Source: Methylophilales bacterium
GTDB lineage: Bacteria > Pseudomonadota > Gammaproteobacteria > Burkholderiales > Methylophilaceae
NCBI GenBank assembly: GCA_019823025.1
Contig: CP081940.1
Location: 496,001 to 560,000, forward strand
Direction: 5' to 3'
DNA length: 64,000 nucleotides
In this document: in pieces, positions 38,933 to 48,348 of the stretch
Layout: the number at the start of each line of letters is the position of its first letter
How positions within the stretch are numbered: position 1 is the first letter of the stretch
Made by a program: the position numbers and the translations under genes
Notes under the pieces: generated by a model
Database searches by the model: none
What the model was told of the DNA's origin: nothing
What the model saw: the letters and a program-made list of their open reading frames with translations, nothing else

Positions 38933-40017
38933 ACTGAGAAAGGATTATTTCTTTCTACATCAGCATTTTGGGCTCTATCCCTTAAGACATGATCAATTAT
39001 TACTAAAGAAAGCATTGCTTCAACGATTGGTACGGCTCTAATTGCGACACATGGGTCATGTCGCCCAGTCGTTTTCATATCGACTTCATTGCCATCGGTA
39101 TCAATGGAATGTCTATCTTGCGGAATGCTTGAGGTGGGTTTAAAAGCAACATTGACTGCTATATCCTGTCCTGTTGATATACCGCCCAATACACCGCCAG
39201 CATTATTTGATTTAAAGCCTTTAGAGCTCATTTCATCACTATGCTCAGTACCTTTTTGAGTGACACTATTGAACCCAGCTCCAATTTCAACTCCCTTAGT
39301 CGCATTAATACTCATCATCGCTGATGCAATGTCTGCGTCAAGCCTTGAAAAAACTGGTTCGCCCAGTCCTATAGGCATATTTTTAGCACATACAAAAATA
39401 TTAGCGCCCACAGAATTTTTATCTGCTCGAATATCGTTAAGATATATTTCAAGGTCTTTTAATATTGACTCGTTGGGTGCAAAAAAGGGGTTTTTATTAA
39501 CTACTTCCCAGCTTTTAAATGGTATGTCAATTTCACCTAATTGCTTAAGGTAGCCCATAACCTCAATGCCTTTATTTTCCTTTAACCACTTTTTAGCAAT
39601 GGCGCCCCCTGCAACTCTAATTGCAGTTTCTCTTGCGCTTGACCTTCCACCACCCCTAAAGTCACGAATACCATACTTATTAAGATAGGTGATATCAGCA
39701 TGCCCCGGACGAAAAACTTCTTGTATTTTTGAGTAATCTTGACTTCTTTGGTCTTTGTTTCTTATGATCAACCCAATAGGAGCTCCCGTTGTGACCCCTT
39801 CAAATACCCCTGATAAAATTTCAACAGAGTCATCTTCTTTTCTCTGGGTAACGAACTTTGAGGTTCCGGGCTTTCTTCGATCCAGATCAATTTGAATATC
39901 TGATTCAGCCAGCTTCATTCCGGGAGGGCAGCCATCAATAACGCCGCCAATAGCAGGCCCATGTGACTCACCAAAGGAAGTCAGTGTAAAGATCTGTCCA
40001 AATGAATTTCCTGACAT
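38929..40017 (-). CDS. aroC: Chorismate synthase
   Basis: A 362-residue FMN-dependent lyase, the last step to chorismate. Signatures: [23 protein letters not shown] at the N-terminus (motif GESHG), [51 protein letters not shown] (motif RSSARETA), and a C-terminal [20 protein letters not shown]. Length is standard. A TGATATAAT extended -10 lies 31 bases upstream. Confidence 0.97.
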   Translation of the reverse strand: MSGNSFGQIFTLTSFGESHGPAIGGVIDGCPPGMKLAESDIQIDLDRRKPGTSKFVTQRKEDDSVEILSGVFEGVTTGAPIGLIIRNKDQRSQDYSKIQEVFRPGHADITYLNKYGIRDFRGGGRSSARETAIRVAGGAIAKKWLKENKGIEVMGYLKQLGEIDIPFKSWEVVNKNPFFAPNESILKDLEIYLNDIRADKNSVGANIFVCAKNMPIGLGEPVFSRLDADIASAMMSINATKGVEIGAGFNSVTQKGTEHSDEMSSKGFKSNNAGGVLGGISTGQDIAVNVAFKPTSSIPQDRHSIDTDGNEVDMKTTGRHDPCVAIRAVPIVEAMLSLVIIDHVLRDRAQNADVERNNPFSV

Positions 40018-40048
40018 ATTTTTAATTAACCTAGTTTATTATTTAGTG

Positions 40049-40057
40049 ATTATATCA
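40049..40057 (-). promoter_or_regulatory. Extended -10 promoter of aroC
   Basis: On the minus strand this reads TGATATAAT, a perfect extended -10. Transcription would start about 25 bases before the aroC ATG. The -35 region upstream is a T-run without a good match. Confidence 0.5.
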
Positions 40058-40080
40058 TTTGCATCATACTTAAAAAAAAA

Positions 40081-40614
40081 TTACCTTTCGATTACAGAAA
40101 ATTCTCCTGGCTTAATATCGCTGATATTGAATTCACCTATTTCTGTCCTTACTAGCCGAAGTGTAGGATAAGATATCGCTGCCGTCATTCTTCTCACCTG
40201 CCTATTTTTCCCCTCTGAAATTTTAATTTCTAACCAAGAGGTGGGTATAAGTTTTCTTTTTCTTATGGGTGGATTTCTTAACCATAAATTTGGATCATCA
40301 ATTTTTTTAACCCTCGCGGGCTTTGTTAACTCCCCTTTTATTATTACTCCCTTACTTAATTTGTTTATATCATTGATATTTGGAATATTCTCCACCTGCA
40401 CTAGATAGGTTTTAAAAACATTATTGTTTGGGCTCGATATTTTATTTTGAAAAGCACCATTGTCAGTTAAAATAAGAAGACCTTCACTATCAGTATCTAA
40501 ACGTCCTGCAGGGTAAACATTTTGATAGGGTATGAAGTCCTTTAGTGTTGAATACTTTTCATGTTTTGAAAACTGACTGATAACACCATAAGGTTTATTA
40601 AATAAAATCAGCAT
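40081..40614 (-). CDS. rluE: 23S rRNA pseudouridine synthase, RluE-like
   Basis: A 177-residue RsuA-family synthase without an N-terminal S4 domain. The start [14 protein letters not shown] and the catalytic motif [19 protein letters not shown] (Asp about residue 40) are clear, as is [27 protein letters not shown] in the C-terminal part (motif KNRQVRRM). The size and the missing S4 domain fit RluE, which modifies U2457 of 23S rRNA in E. coli. It is divergent from icd, 27 bases away. Confidence 0.92.
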   Translation of the reverse strand: MLILFNKPYGVISQFSKHEKYSTLKDFIPYQNVYPAGRLDTDSEGLLILTDNGAFQNKISSPNNNVFKTYLVQVENIPNINDINKLSKGVIIKGELTKPARVKKIDDPNLWLRNPPIRKRKLIPTSWLEIKISEGKNRQVRRMTAAISYPTLRLVRTEIGEFNISDIKPGEFSVIER

Positions 40615-40641
40615 AAAATTTTAAGCAATAAGGAAAATAGA

Positions 40642-41904
40642 ATGGATAGCAAAATTAGCGTTCCTCTTGATGGGGAAAAAATAAGTATTAATTCTAACCT
40701 GAAATTGGATGTTCCCAATAATCCAATTATTCCATATATATGTGGAGATGGTATTGGAAGTGATATAACACCTGCAATGCAAGCCGTTGTCGATAAAGCT
40801 ATCATAAAGGCATATGGAAATAACAAAAAAATTGCTTGGATGGAGGTTTTTGCTGGAGAAAAAGCTACCGACATTTATGGTGAGGGTGTATATCTTCCCG
40901 ATGAGACTATTGATGCGTTGAAATCATTTATTGTGTCCATCAAGGGACCATTAGCAACGCCTGTCGGTGGGGGTATTCGTTCGTTAAACGTTGCGCTAAG
41001 GCAGTCACTTGACTTATATGTATGTCTGAGGCCCATAAGGTATTATCAAGGCGTACCGAGTCCAGTTAAGAACCCTCAGAACGTAAACATGGTCATTTTT
41101 AGAGAGAATACTGAAGATATTTATGCTGGTATTGAATATGACGCCTCATCAGATAAAGCAAAAAAAATTATAGGACTACTTGATGAATTTGGTGATAAAA
41201 ATAAAATACGCTTTCCTAACTCAGCTGCTATTGGAATAAAGCCAGTTTCAAAGGAAGGAAGTCAAAGGTTGATTCGTAAGGCTATTGAATATGCAATCGA
41301 TAATAATCGTAAGTCTGTAACAATAGTTCATAAAGGCAATATCATGAAATTTACGGAGGGTGGATTTAAAGAGTGGGGGTATGAGGTAGCAAAAAAAGAA
41401 TTCAATGCAAAAGTAAATAATCTTGGTTTTTACGAGATACCGACTAATCAAAAAATAGACGCCATCAACAAAAAAATTATCATTAAAGATATGATTACAG
41501 ATGCCTTTCTTCAAGAGGTCTTACTTAATCCAAAAGATCATGATGTAGTGGCTACGTTAAACCTAAATGGGGATTACGCTTCTGATGCATTAGCAGCTCA
41601 AGTTGGAGGTATAGGTATTTCACCGGGGGCAAACATGTCAGACGGGGCAAGTATATTTGAGGCTACACATGGAACTGCACCAAATATTGCAGGCAAGAAT
41701 ATGGCTAACCCAAGCTCATTAATACTGTCAGCACAAATGATGCTCGAATATATTGGATGGACAGAAGCTTCCTACGTAATATCTGGAGCCTTTGAGAAGA
41801 CCTTGAAAGAAAACAAGATTACGGTAGACCTGGCATCCCAAATTTCAGGTTGCGAGGCATTGTCAACTTCTGACTTTGCAACAGAAATTATTGCAAATAT
41901 GTAA
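40642..41904 (+). CDS. icd: Isocitrate dehydrogenase, coenzyme residues altered (predicted NAD-type)
   Basis: A 420-residue homodimeric enzyme of the E. coli Icd type; [12 protein letters not shown] with the substrate/phospho-serine (about residue 114) and [20 protein letters not shown] are conserved. E. coli residues K344, Y345, Y391 and R395, which hold the NADP 2'-phosphate, align with N348, I349, V395 and S399 here. V351 aligns with A355. Three of these (Y345I, V351A, R395S) are changes used to convert E. coli Icd to NAD. NAD specificity is therefore predicted. AAGGAA provides a good ribosome binding site. Confidence 0.95.
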   Translation: MDSKISVPLDGEKISINSNLKLDVPNNPIIPYICGDGIGSDITPAMQAVVDKAIIKAYGNNKKIAWMEVFAGEKATDIYGEGVYLPDETIDALKSFIVSIKGPLATPVGGGIRSLNVALRQSLDLYVCLRPIRYYQGVPSPVKNPQNVNMVIFRENTEDIYAGIEYDASSDKAKKIIGLLDEFGDKNKIRFPNSAAIGIKPVSKEGSQRLIRKAIEYAIDNNRKSVTIVHKGNIMKFTEGGFKEWGYEVAKKEFNAKVNNLGFYEIPTNQKIDAINKKIIIKDMITDAFLQEVLLNPKDHDVVATLNLNGDYASDALAAQVGGIGISPGANMSDGASIFEATHGTAPNIAGKNMANPSSLILSAQMMLEYIGWTEASYVISGAFEKTLKENKITVDLASQISGCEALSTSDFATEIIANM

Positions 41905-41930
41905 AAAAAGGTTCCGAGGAACCCTTTATT
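41902..41930. terminator. Bidirectional terminator between icd and the cold-shock gene
   Basis: GGTTCC and GGAACC pair around a very small loop, flanked by an A-run on the left and a TTTATT stretch on the right. It can serve both convergent genes; the poly-A side gives a good T-run for the minus-strand gene. Confidence 0.6.
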
Positions 41931-41932
41931 TA

Positions 41933-42139
41933 CTAGTCAGCTTTTTGGATATTTGAAGCTTGCTTGCCCTTCGGACCCTCAGTTACCTCAAAAGTCACAC
42001 GAGCACCTTCTTTCAAACTTTTGTAACCTTCTTCAACGATTGCTGAAAAGTGAGCAAATAAATCATCACCGCCATCATCTGGAGTGATAAAACCAAAACC
42101 TTTTGAATCATTAAACCATTTTACTGTTCCTGTTGCCAT
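41933..42139 (-). CDS. cspA: Cold-shock protein (CspA family)
   Basis: A 68-residue single cold-shock domain. The RNA-binding motifs RNP1 (KGFGFITP) and RNP2 (DLFAHFSAI) are intact, framed by [11 protein letters not shown] and [13 protein letters not shown]. It binds single-stranded RNA and DNA and melts secondary structure. AAGGA precedes the ATG. A strong promoter about 120 bases upstream gives a leader of roughly 110 nt, as is typical for thermally regulated csp mRNAs. Whether it is cold-induced or constitutive cannot be told. Confidence 0.95.
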   Translation of the reverse strand: MATGTVKWFNDSKGFGFITPDDGGDDLFAHFSAIVEEGYKSLKEGARVTFEVTEGPKGKQASNIQKAD

Positions 42140-42257
42140 TACGATACATCCTTTACAAATTTGGGAGGCCCCTAAAGAATCGCTTACTGTATATGTTGTC
42201 TGTAGATTGTAAACCTAGAAGAACGACTGATACGAATAAACCAAACACCTGAAGCGA

Positions 42258-42286
42258 ATTTAACTCCTGTGCCGAATAAAAGTCAA
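42258..42286 (-). promoter_or_regulatory. Sigma-70 promoter of the cold-shock gene
   Basis: On the minus strand TTGACT (-35) is followed after exactly 17 bases by TTAAAT (-10). It lies in the 164-base gap between dsbC and csp. Start of transcription is expected near 42251, leaving a leader of about 110 nt. Confidence 0.7.
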
Positions 42287-42303
42287 GCCATTTTACAAAA
42301 AAA

Positions 42304-43002
42304 TTATTCTATGTATTTAATGATATCTTCATAAGGTAAGGCGCCCTCAATTCTTTTTCCACTGGATACAATGATCGTTGGGGTTGAGGATATGCCAAGT
42401 TTCTTGGCTAGCTCTAAATTTTCTTCAATCGGAGTGTCGCAATTACCGTCATTTTTTGGAAGTTTATTCTTAAGCATGTAATTATTCCAGGCGATTGTTT
42501 TATTTCCTGAGCACCATATTTTTTTTGACTTATTCATTGCATCAGGGTGAATAGCTAGTGGGTATAAGAAGGTATAAATGGTGACGTCTTTTAGATTAGA
42601 TATAGTTTCTTTCTCAAGCTTCCTGCAAAATGGGCAATCTACATCAGAAAAGACAGCGATTCTTCGGCTTCCATCACCCCTTTCCTCTTTGATTGCATTT
42701 TTAAAAGGCAGGCTATCGAAATCTACTTTGTTTAGTTCCTCCAGCCTTGCAGATGTAAGGTCTATTTTTGTTTTTGGATCAACTACCCTACCCTCAACAA
42801 TTAAAAAGTTAAAGTCTTCATCACTATAAATAATTTGGCCTCCAATAAAGATTTCATAAAGGTCGTTATAGTTTGTTTTCTGAATACTTTTAATCGTTAA
42901 TTCAGGGTAAGTTTTTTTAATAACCTCTCTTAATTCTTTCTCGCCCGATATAGCGTGTAAATTGATAAAGGTTAAAAAAATTATTAGCGCAATTTTTATC
43001 AT
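42304..43002 (-). CDS. dsbC: Thiol:disulfide interchange protein DsbC/DsbG family
   Basis: A 232-residue periplasmic disulfide isomerase. A signal peptide (IKIALIIFLTFINLHAISG) is followed by a dimerisation domain and a thioredoxin fold with active site DVDCPFCRKLEKE (CPFC rather than CGYC). A second Cys pair (WCSGNK and NCDTP) and the cis-Pro loop ISSTPTIIVSSG are present. It shuffles wrong disulfides in exported proteins. Its ATG overlaps the stop of the FAD hydroxylase by 4 bases. Confidence 0.93.
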   Translation of the reverse strand: MIKIALIIFLTFINLHAISGEKELREVIKKTYPELTIKSIQKTNYNDLYEIFIGGQIIYSDEDFNFLIVEGRVVDPKTKIDLTSARLEELNKVDFDSLPFKNAIKEERGDGSRRIAVFSDVDCPFCRKLEKETISNLKDVTIYTFLYPLAIHPDAMNKSKKIWCSGNKTIAWNNYMLKNKLPKNDGNCDTPIEENLELAKKLGISSTPTIIVSSGKRIEGALPYEDIIKYIE

Positions 43003-44135
43003 GAGATAGCCTTTTTAATAAGTTGTTGTTTTAGAAATTTTGATTTATCGAGCACGCCCATACCCTTCTCTATCAAACTAGTCACAATAGATGATTTCTT
43101 TGAGAAAATCCAATTAAGGCCAAGCGTTAAAAACCCCATCTGACTCACATCTTCCTTTCTCGCTCTCTCGTATTTACGCAAAAAACCTCTCAAACCAATA
43201 TCCAGATATTTTTTTCTATCTATAATTTTTTCTAAGTAAATAATATCCCTTATACCAAGATTTAATCCTTGTCCTGCCATAGGATGAATAAAGTGAGCTG
43301 AATCACCAACAAGCAAAACACGACCCTTAAAAATACTCTCAACACTGTTCATAAAAAGTGGAAAGGATTCTTTTTTTGAGGCGATTTTTATATCTTTATA
43401 ATAATTACCGATAATTTGACTTAATTCATTCTCAATAGATTTATCATCAAGGCCATTAAGTTTTGTGAAGAAGTTAGAATTGCATGACCAAACAATCGAG
43501 ACTAATCCTTCCCTCATTGGCAGCACTGCTAAAATACTTTCTTTTAAGAAAAATTGAAATGCTTGCTTTTGTATTTCGGATTTAACTTTAAGCTCAAATG
43601 ATAGCGCCGTCTGATTAAAGTTGTGCTTACGAAGATCGATTGCTATTTTTTCTCTAACCTTTGAGTTAGCACCATCACATGCAATTATAATCGATGCCAT
43701 ATGATCCTCATTAGGTAACTTTAGAATTGCTTGATCTTGTTTTTTTTGAATCTCAAAATCAGTGGATAGTTTTTTTAAATTTTTATTATCAAATGTGTTC
43801 TTAATCGCTTCATCAAAATCTTTTTCATTTACCATGTAAGCAAGTGCTGGTTTTTGTGCGTCGTCCGCATTAAGGGTGACCGAGTTCTTAACAGAGCTAT
43901 CAAATATTTTCATACTTTTAATTTCGCTCAGTGACTCAAAAAAAATTGAGGGTAGACCAAGTGACCTTAACCAATCTACAGAGGATGGAGATAACGCAAA
44001 AGTTCTGTTTTTAACACTTGAGTCTTTTGTGAAATGGTTGATTTCAAAACCTTTTGATTTCAACATCAAGTGCAGAAGCTCCCCGATTAAACCCCCACCT
44101 ACGATAATAATCTTATTTTGAATATTATTCACCAT
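42999..44135 (-). CDS. FAD-dependent ubiquinone hydroxylase (UbiH/UbiF/Coq6 family)
   Basis: A 378-residue flavoprotein monooxygenase. The dinucleotide motif IIVGGGLIGELLHLML is at the N-terminus and the FAD-contacting VLLVGDSAHFIHPMAGQGLNLGIRD (motif GDSAHFIHPMAGQGLN) near residue 275. The family hydroxylates the ubiquinone ring at C1, C5 or C6; which position cannot be assigned. It overlaps the other hydroxylase by 11 bases and dsbC by 4. Two paralogues in tandem could together cover more than one ring position. Confidence 0.88.
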   Translation of the reverse strand: MVNNIQNKIIIVGGGLIGELLHLMLKSKGFEINHFTKDSSVKNRTFALSPSSVDWLRSLGLPSIFFESLSEIKSMKIFDSSVKNSVTLNADDAQKPALAYMVNEKDFDEAIKNTFDNKNLKKLSTDFEIQKKQDQAILKLPNEDHMASIIIACDGANSKVREKIAIDLRKHNFNQTALSFELKVKSEIQKQAFQFFLKESILAVLPMREGLVSIVWSCNSNFFTKLNGLDDKSIENELSQIIGNYYKDIKIASKKESFPLFMNSVESIFKGRVLLVGDSAHFIHPMAGQGLNLGIRDIIYLEKIIDRKKYLDIGLRGFLRKYERARKEDVSQMGFLTLGLNWIFSKKSSIVTSLIEKGMGVLDKSKFLKQQLIKKAIS

Positions 44136-45306
44136 AGCTCATCTTCCTAACAAATGATTGCTTGATGGGTCTTGAAATATCTAATAAGGTAAGCGCATAA
44201 CCCCTGGCTTTTTTAAAGCCTACCAAGTCATTCGAAAAGCTCTTTACGAGCAACTCAGTAAAACCAAGTATTTTCTTTCGTTCACTTAACCTTGATTGTT
44301 TATAGCCATTAATCAAGGTCTCTAGATTTTTAGTATTTAAATCATCTCTTAAGGACTGACTAAGTTTATATGCATCCTTAAACCCTGTATTTAAACCTTG
44401 GCCGGCAACAGGATGCATGGTCTGTGAAGCATTTCCTAGTGCGACAATATTTGAATGTATTACCTCTACATGTGTTTGTTTTAAATAAAATGATATTCTT
44501 TTCTCACACTCTTTAAATCCTCCAACTCTGTCTCCAAAGCTTTCGTGAAGCTGTGATAAAAAACATTCATCATTCAATTTTTTAAGGTCTTCTATAAATT
44601 TTAACGGCCCCGTCCAAACCAGTGAGAATTTATCTTCTTTATTTGGTAGCAGGGCAATTGGCCCCTTGGAAGTGAATCTTTCATAGGCGATATTACGATG
44701 AGGTATTTCAGACAAAACCTTTGTTACAATTGCAGCATGATTGAAGTGTTTTATTTTCTTATTTAATTCTAACCCTTCAATTCCTTCGGCTGTCCCATCA
44801 GCCAAGACAACAAATTCACTTTTAAATTTTTTAGTTTTATTGTTGGTTTGCAATGTAAGGTTCAATGAAGCTTCTTTGTCCGAACATTCAGTAACCTTTG
44901 TTCCATAAGATATCTTAACGTTTCTTATGCATTCTACTTCCTCTTGAAGGGCTCTCATCAAATCCCCGTAGGAGATAATATAACCTAATGCTTCCTCATT
45001 ATATTCTGCAGCATCTAGCATGGTCCTGCCAAAAGAACCAGCCTGACTTGTATGTATTTTTTTTATCCTTGTAATTTTTTTTTCTAATCGGTCCCATACC
45101 CCTATTTCCTCCAAAATGAGTCGACTTCCGTTTGAAAGGGCGAGTGCTCTATTATCATGATTTGTGGAATCATGCTCTTTAGATTCAAAAATTTGAACAT
45201 TGCCTATGCTGGTGCGGCTTAATATTGCAAATATCAGGCCAACTGGCCCACCGCCAATAATTGCACAATCAGGCACTTGACGTCCCAATAATTGCTTCAA
45301 GCTCAT
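44125..45306 (-). CDS. ubiH: Ubiquinone biosynthesis hydroxylase, UbiH-like
   Basis: A 393-residue flavoprotein monooxygenase with CAIIGGGPVGLIFAIL (FAD/NAD-binding), the UbiH-like IHTSQAGSFGRTML, FVVLADGT and NASQTMHPVAGQGLNTGFKDAY. It should hydroxylate the ring of a ubiquinone precursor. I chose the ATG at 45306, preceded by AAGAGA; an ATG 18 bases further upstream is possible but extends the overlap with pepP (already 38 bases). The pepP-ubiH-ubiF-like order is common in proteobacteria. Confidence 0.9.
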   Translation of the reverse strand: MSLKQLLGRQVPDCAIIGGGPVGLIFAILSRTSIGNVQIFESKEHDSTNHDNRALALSNGSRLILEEIGVWDRLEKKITRIKKIHTSQAGSFGRTMLDAAEYNEEALGYIISYGDLMRALQEEVECIRNVKISYGTKVTECSDKEASLNLTLQTNNKTKKFKSEFVVLADGTAEGIEGLELNKKIKHFNHAAIVTKVLSEIPHRNIAYERFTSKGPIALLPNKEDKFSLVWTGPLKFIEDLKKLNDECFLSQLHESFGDRVGGFKECEKRISFYLKQTHVEVIHSNIVALGNASQTMHPVAGQGLNTGFKDAYKLSQSLRDDLNTKNLETLINGYKQSRLSERKKILGFTELLVKSFSNDLVGFKKARGYALTLLDISRPIKQSFVRKMSYGE

Positions 45307-46564
45307 TAATCTCTTTTGGCGCATTCTTGCTTAAAACATCATAGCCATCAGAGGTGACTAAAACATCATCTTCTATCCTCACCCCTATGCCCCAGAAATC
45401 TTTAGGCACATTGTCCGATGGCCTAATGTAACAACCTGGCTCGATAGTTAGAACATTTCCCTCGGAGAACTTTACAGCCACTGACGAATTATTTTTAGAT
45501 AAATATTTACCTACATCATGAACATCTAATCCAAGCCAATGGCTTGTTCTATGCATAAAGAACTCTTTATATAACTCCTTTTCATAAACCTCATCCCTTG
45601 AGCCAATTAAAATATCTAAATCGATTAAACCATTAATGATAATTTTAAGTGCCTCTTTGTGCGGGTCATCAAAAAAATTTCCTGCCTTAACTTTTTCAAT
45701 GGCAGCTTTTTGAGCAAGCAGAACTAATTGATAAATTTCTTTTTGGGCTGAAGAAAATTTGCCATTCACAGGGAAGGTTCTTGTTATATCAGAAGCATAA
45801 CTTCCTACTTCACATCCAGCATCTATTAATAGCAGATCTCCATCCTTCATTTGGGAGTCGTTTTCTACATAATGAAGTGTGCACCCATTAATCCCAGACG
45901 CGACTATTGAGGAATATGCTGGGTTCCGTGCACCGCCCTTAAAGAATTGATTTAAAATTTCACCTTCTATTTCATACTCGTATTTATTAGGTCTGGTTAG
46001 TTTCATTGCATGTATATGGGCATTAGCGGCAACATCTGCTGACCTTCTCATTAAATTGACTTCAAAATCATTTTTAACCACCCTCATATCATCAAGGATT
46101 TCGGATAAATCTTCTCTCAATTTATTATTTTCCTCGAACCACTTAAGACTCAAAATATTATCAATCTTGGAAGATGGCAATAAAAATACACTCTTACTTT
46201 TTAAAAATTTAGGAATTAGTTTGTGGGCCTCAGTTAATGGGTAAGCCTCTTCAAATAAAAATTCCTTAGATGCTTGCTTTGGACCATAAATAAAACCATT
46301 CCAGACCTCTTTCAATTCATCTTTCGGCTGACAAAAAATGATAGATTTTGGATTTTTACCGCCAAAAATCATCAAAACTGTCTCTGGCTCTGGGAACCCT
46401 GATAGATAATGAAAGGTACTATCAGATCTAAATGGGTAGTAACAATCTTTATTTCTTATGGATTCCTTAGCGTTTACGACGATAGCAACATTGTCACCTA
46501 TTCGAGTTGCAAGCCTATCCCTTCTATTTTTAAATTCTTTATAATCCTTCATATCTTCACTCAT
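45269..46564 (-). CDS. pepP: Xaa-Pro aminopeptidase P
   Basis: A 431-residue metallopeptidase of family M24 removing N-terminal residues before proline. The N-terminal AMP_N domain has NRRDRLATRIGDN and SDSTFHYLSGFPEPE. The five dimetal ligands are in LLIDAGCEVGSYASDITRTFP (two Asp), LGLDVHDVG (His), LTIEPGCY (Glu) and GVRIEDDVLV (Glu). The ATG overlaps the murU stop by 8 bases (ATGAGTGA), and ubiH starts within its 3' end. Confidence 0.95.
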   Translation of the reverse strand: MSEDMKDYKEFKNRRDRLATRIGDNVAIVVNAKESIRNKDCYYPFRSDSTFHYLSGFPEPETVLMIFGGKNPKSIIFCQPKDELKEVWNGFIYGPKQASKEFLFEEAYPLTEAHKLIPKFLKSKSVFLLPSSKIDNILSLKWFEENNKLREDLSEILDDMRVVKNDFEVNLMRRSADVAANAHIHAMKLTRPNKYEYEIEGEILNQFFKGGARNPAYSSIVASGINGCTLHYVENDSQMKDGDLLLIDAGCEVGSYASDITRTFPVNGKFSSAQKEIYQLVLLAQKAAIEKVKAGNFFDDPHKEALKIIINGLIDLDILIGSRDEVYEKELYKEFFMHRTSHWLGLDVHDVGKYLSKNNSSVAVKFSEGNVLTIEPGCYIRPSDNVPKDFWGIGVRIEDDVLVTSDGYDVLSKNAPKEINELEAIIGTSSA

Positions 46565-47225
46565 CTAAATTAAGCATATTTAAACGCTCTGGGGTACCTA
46601 CGTCTGACCAAAGCCCTTCAAATAATTCACCTTGAATGCATTTTTTACTTATTGCAATTTCTAGTATTGGTGCTAATTTTATTTTATTTCCCTCCGCCAA
46701 TTCAGAAAAAAATTTAGGGTCATAAATAGCTATACCTGAAAAGGTCAAAGGCCTTTCAGAATTCATAGTTAATATTCCATCATCCATTATGCCAAAATCA
46801 CCTTTGAGATTATGCTCTGGGTTATTGACAAGAACCAGATGGCCCATGCTCTTTTTTTGTAAAGATATCATTTTTAAATTTTTGTAATTATAGTCTGAAA
46901 AAATATCTGCATTAATCACTGCAAATGGGTCATCTCCAAGGTACTTAATTGCTTTTTTAATCCCCCCAGCAGTTTCTAACGCTTGCTCTTCTTCAGAAAT
47001 AGATATATTTAATCCCCATTTAGAGCCATCACCGACAAATTTGATTATCTCTTTTGATAAATATGCCACGTTAATTACAATATCCTTAAAATCAGCTTCA
47101 CATAATTTAATCAAATGCCAGTCTATCAAGCACCTCCCCTTCACCTTTAATAAGGGTTTGGGACAGTTTTGAGTTAAGTTACCCATTCTCTCTCCTCTAC
47201 CTGCAGCAAGGATCATTGCTTTCAT
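46557..47225 (-). CDS. murU: N-acetylmuramate alpha-1-phosphate uridylyltransferase
   Basis: A 222-residue sugar nucleotidyltransferase starting MKAMILAAGRGERMG, with CPKPLLKVKGRCLIDWHL, INADIFSDYNY and TFSGIAIYDPKFF. With AmgK, encoded just upstream and overlapping by 4 bases, it forms the cell-wall recycling shunt that converts N-acetylmuramic acid to UDP-MurNAc (described in Pseudomonas). This bypasses MurA and MurB. Lipopolysaccharide or glucose-1-phosphate transferases are alternatives, but the pairing with AmgK makes MurU most likely. Confidence 0.9.
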   Translation of the reverse strand: MKAMILAAGRGERMGNLTQNCPKPLLKVKGRCLIDWHLIKLCEADFKDIVINVAYLSKEIIKFVGDGSKWGLNISISEEEQALETAGGIKKAIKYLGDDPFAVINADIFSDYNYKNLKMISLQKKSMGHLVLVNNPEHNLKGDFGIMDDGILTMNSERPLTFSGIAIYDPKFFSELAEGNKIKLAPILEIAISKKCIQGELFEGLWSDVGTPERLNMLNLDE

Positions 47226-48196
47226 TTGATTACTTTATCCAAAAAATTTCTTAGTTGATGAAAATCTCGATACCTCTCAGTCGCATCCATTAAGTACTTC
47301 TCAACTAATGGAATGTTCTCAAGGTACTGATTTTTTTTGTCTCTAATCGAGAGTCTTGCGAAGATACCTAAAATTTTTAGATGTCTTTGAATACCCATAC
47401 ATTCAAAATCTTTATAAAAAGTTGAAAATTCTAAATTTATAATAAGTTTATTGATCTTTGCTTTTTCCCAATATCTTACGACATGGTCTAGGACGATTTC
47501 CTCATCCCATTCAATATATGCATCTTTTAGAAGTGAAACAAGATCATATGTGACTGGTCCCTCTAAAGCGTCTTGGAAATCCAGAATTCCAGGATTATTT
47601 GATTTTTGATTCATCAAATTTCTACTGTGATAATCACGGTGAACAAAAAATTTCTCTTGTTTTGAAACTTTTTTAATAATTTTTTCAAAACAAGCTAATA
47701 ACTCCTCATTTTCTTTATTAGTTAGCTCAATTTTTTTATATTTTTTTAGGTACCATTCTATAAAAAGAGTCATTTCATCAAAAAGTATTTTTTGAGTGTA
47801 GATTTGACATAGATCTTTTTTAACCAATTTCTGCATTTGAATAATTGATTCAATTGAGTCGCTATATAAACGTTGCTGATTATCATCATTTAAGACATCT
47901 AGATAGGTATCTCTTCCGAAATCCTGCATCAAGATAAATCCAAGCTCATCATCTTCATCATATATATCTGGAACATTGACATTTACTGTATTTAGAATCT
48001 GTCTAATCTTCAAAAAAGCTTCAATCGATTCATTCTGAGGTGGAGCATCCATAACTATAAAGCTATCTTCAACAGTTTTTACCCTAAAGTATCTTCGAAA
48101 GCTTGCATCACTCGAGGCAGTAGAAATAGAAAAATCTATTTCTAATTTTTTGGAGAGCCAATCTTTTAATAAATCTATTCTTTTTAAACTATCCAA
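47222..48196 (-). CDS. amgK: N-acetylmuramate/N-acetylglucosamine kinase AmgK
   Basis: A 324-residue phosphotransferase of the aminoglycoside-kinase (APH) fold. It has SSDASFRRYFRVK (nucleotide-binding region), FILMQDFGRDTYL, the catalytic loop FVHRDYHSRNLM and metal-binding LDFQDALEGP. It phosphorylates the anomeric position of MurNAc from recycled peptidoglycan. The start is TTG (48196) with AGAGA upstream; no ATG keeps the conserved N-terminus. It is divergent from lptD, as in Pseudomonas. Confidence 0.91.
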   Translation of the reverse strand: MDSLKRIDLLKDWLSKKLEIDFSISTASSDASFRRYFRVKTVEDSFIVMDAPPQNESIEAFLKIRQILNTVNVNVPDIYDEDDELGFILMQDFGRDTYLDVLNDDNQQRLYSDSIESIIQMQKLVKKDLCQIYTQKILFDEMTLFIEWYLKKYKKIELTNKENEELLACFEKIIKKVSKQEKFFVHRDYHSRNLMNQKSNNPGILDFQDALEGPVTYDLVSLLKDAYIEWDEEIVLDHVVRYWEKAKINKLIINLEFSTFYKDFECMGIQRHLKILGIFARLSIRDKKNQYLENIPLVEKYLMDATERYRDFHQLRNFLDKVIK

Positions 48197-48348
48197 ATGA
48201 TTATCTCTTTGATGATAAATAAGTTCTTTTTTAATTTACATGAGTTATAATCCACAACTCACTGATTTATATATTAGTTTTTAAAATATAGACAAAGGTT
48301 TATTTAAAATTTAAATGATTAAAATGACTATATCAGGTTTCGTATAAT
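48197..48348. other. AT-rich divergent spacer between amgK and lptD
   Basis: The 152 bases hold no gene. A TATAAT at 48246-48251 (plus strand) with a weak TTCTTT 16 bases upstream is the best candidate promoter for lptD. A second TATAAT (48343-48348) touches the lptD start codon and is too close to serve that start. Confidence 0.4.

Noticed and set aside
45307..45324. Longer ubiH start
   Set aside because: The upstream ATG lacks a ribosome binding site and enlarges the overlap with pepP, while the ATG at 45306 has AAGAGA upstream.
48343..48348. TATAAT next to the lptD start as its promoter
   Set aside because: A start site 6-7 bases downstream would fall inside the coding sequence past the TTG start.
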